6,938 bases of DNA from Planctomycetota bacterium (GTDB lineage: Bacteria; Planctomycetota; Planctomycetia; Pirellulales; Thermoguttaceae). Below are positions 6,741 through 6,938 of the stretch, piece after piece (the stretch's first letter is position 1; the number at the start of each line of letters is the position of its first letter). The notes beneath the pieces are model-generated. The model was not told the origin of the DNA. It worked only from the letters and a program-made list of their open reading frames with translations, and did no database searches. The position numbers and the translations under genes were made by a program. Where the stretch lies: the NCBI GenBank assembly GCA_023621895.1, contig JAMOAF010001089.1, positions 1 to 6,938 on the forward strand. The letters run 5' to 3'.

Positions 6741-6824
6741 TAGCCGCGTGGGCTTGCCCCGCGGCGCCTGCGCTGCGGCACAACCCGTACGTAACGAAGC
6801 GCGGGGCAAGCCCACGCGGCTATC
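6739..6824. repeat. Perfect inverted repeat, 25-nt arms with 36-nt spacer (REP/MITE-like palindromic element)
   Basis: The left arm 6739-6763 begins gatagccgcgtgggcttg and is the exact reverse complement of the right arm 6800-6824, which ends acgcggctatc. The arms stop abruptly: both 6738 and 6825 are T, and 6764/6799 are G/G. The 36-nt spacer contains the palindrome tacgta within cccgtacgtaacg. There is no transposase and no obvious target-site duplication. A transcript in either direction would fold into a very stable GC-rich hairpin. TTTTT (6838-6842) lies 13 nt beyond the right arm, too far for a classic terminator. I recall similar palindromes scattered between planctomycete genes, but the window has only this copy. 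Confidence 0.9.
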
Positions 6825-6938
6825 TGAATAACAGCCGATTTTTCCACGAATCACGCCGGTCGATCTAGGTTGGTCCTCTTCTCAGCTCGTGCGCCGGCAA
6901 ACACGAATGGTCGGTGAAAGGAAGGACGCTCACACGGT

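Larger units (their letters stand above)
6505..6938. other. Right-hand region without a recognisable gene
   Basis: No complete gene is supported here on either strand. From left to right it holds a 10-nt perfect palindrome atcgcgcgat (6573-6582), overlapping 6-nt arms gcgata/tatcgc (6578-6583 and 6595-6600), a promoter-like pair (6644-6672), a 13-codon frame with a strong internal Shine-Dalgarno sequence (6699-6740), and the 86-nt inverted repeat (6739-6824). After the repeat, about 114 bp (6825-6938) have stops in all three + frames soon after the repeat. A frame opening at ATG 6907 runs to the edge but lacks a ribosome binding site. No intrinsic terminator with a T tract directly follows the operon. 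Confidence 0.6.

Noticed and set aside
6615..6854. Minus-strand frame of 79 codons across the inverted repeat
   Set aside because: Most of its middle is translated from the palindrome and its spacer, so it is likely a spurious frame generated by the repeat.
6907..6938. Possible start of a gene running off the right edge (ATG 6907)
   Set aside because: Only ten codons are visible, there is no Shine-Dalgarno sequence in front, and the sequence resembles no family I know.

Overview
The window is GC-rich (about two-thirds G+C by eye), and every convincing gene is on the + strand. The best guess for the source is a planctomycete (Planctomycetota, Pirellulales-like). The sulfatase carries a C-terminal HEAT-like tail, the adaptor begins with an N-terminus of a type I recall from that group, and the ABC exporter is split over four genes. 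These attributions come from recalled family knowledge, not from a search.

Layout. Positions 1-1649 hold the 3' part of a secreted-type sulfatase; its catalytic nucleophile lies just upstream of the window. A two-copy 24/25-nt tandem repeat (1643-1691) straddles its stop codon. About 340 bp of non-coding sequence follows, with only a weak promoter candidate. Positions 2031-6504 form a compact four-gene operon with 7, 4 and 2 nt between genes: an HlyD/MacA-type membrane-fusion adaptor, a MacB/LolD-type ABC ATPase, and two different FtsX/MacB-type permeases. The last 434 bp (6505-6938) contain no complete recognisable gene. They hold a TTGACA promoter candidate, a very short reading frame with a good Shine-Dalgarno sequence, and an 86-nt perfect inverted repeat (25-bp arms, 36-nt spacer) that begins inside that frame's stop codon.

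How the genes work together. The ATPase should dimerise in the cytoplasm and drive a permease heterodimer in the inner membrane. The adaptor would extend the machine through the periplasm, as in MacAB-TolC, but with ATPase and permeases as separate polypeptides. No outer-membrane factor is encoded in the window, and the adaptor's presumed TolC-docking tip looks degenerate. The exported substrate cannot be told from the sequence. The sulfatase is probably a separate transcription unit that degrades sulfated polysaccharides.

I found no clear sign of a wholly new system. The points most worth a second look are the perfect inverted repeat and its position against a promoter, Shine-Dalgarno sequence and start codon, the tandem repeat that supplies the sulfatase stop, and the unusual adaptor tip.
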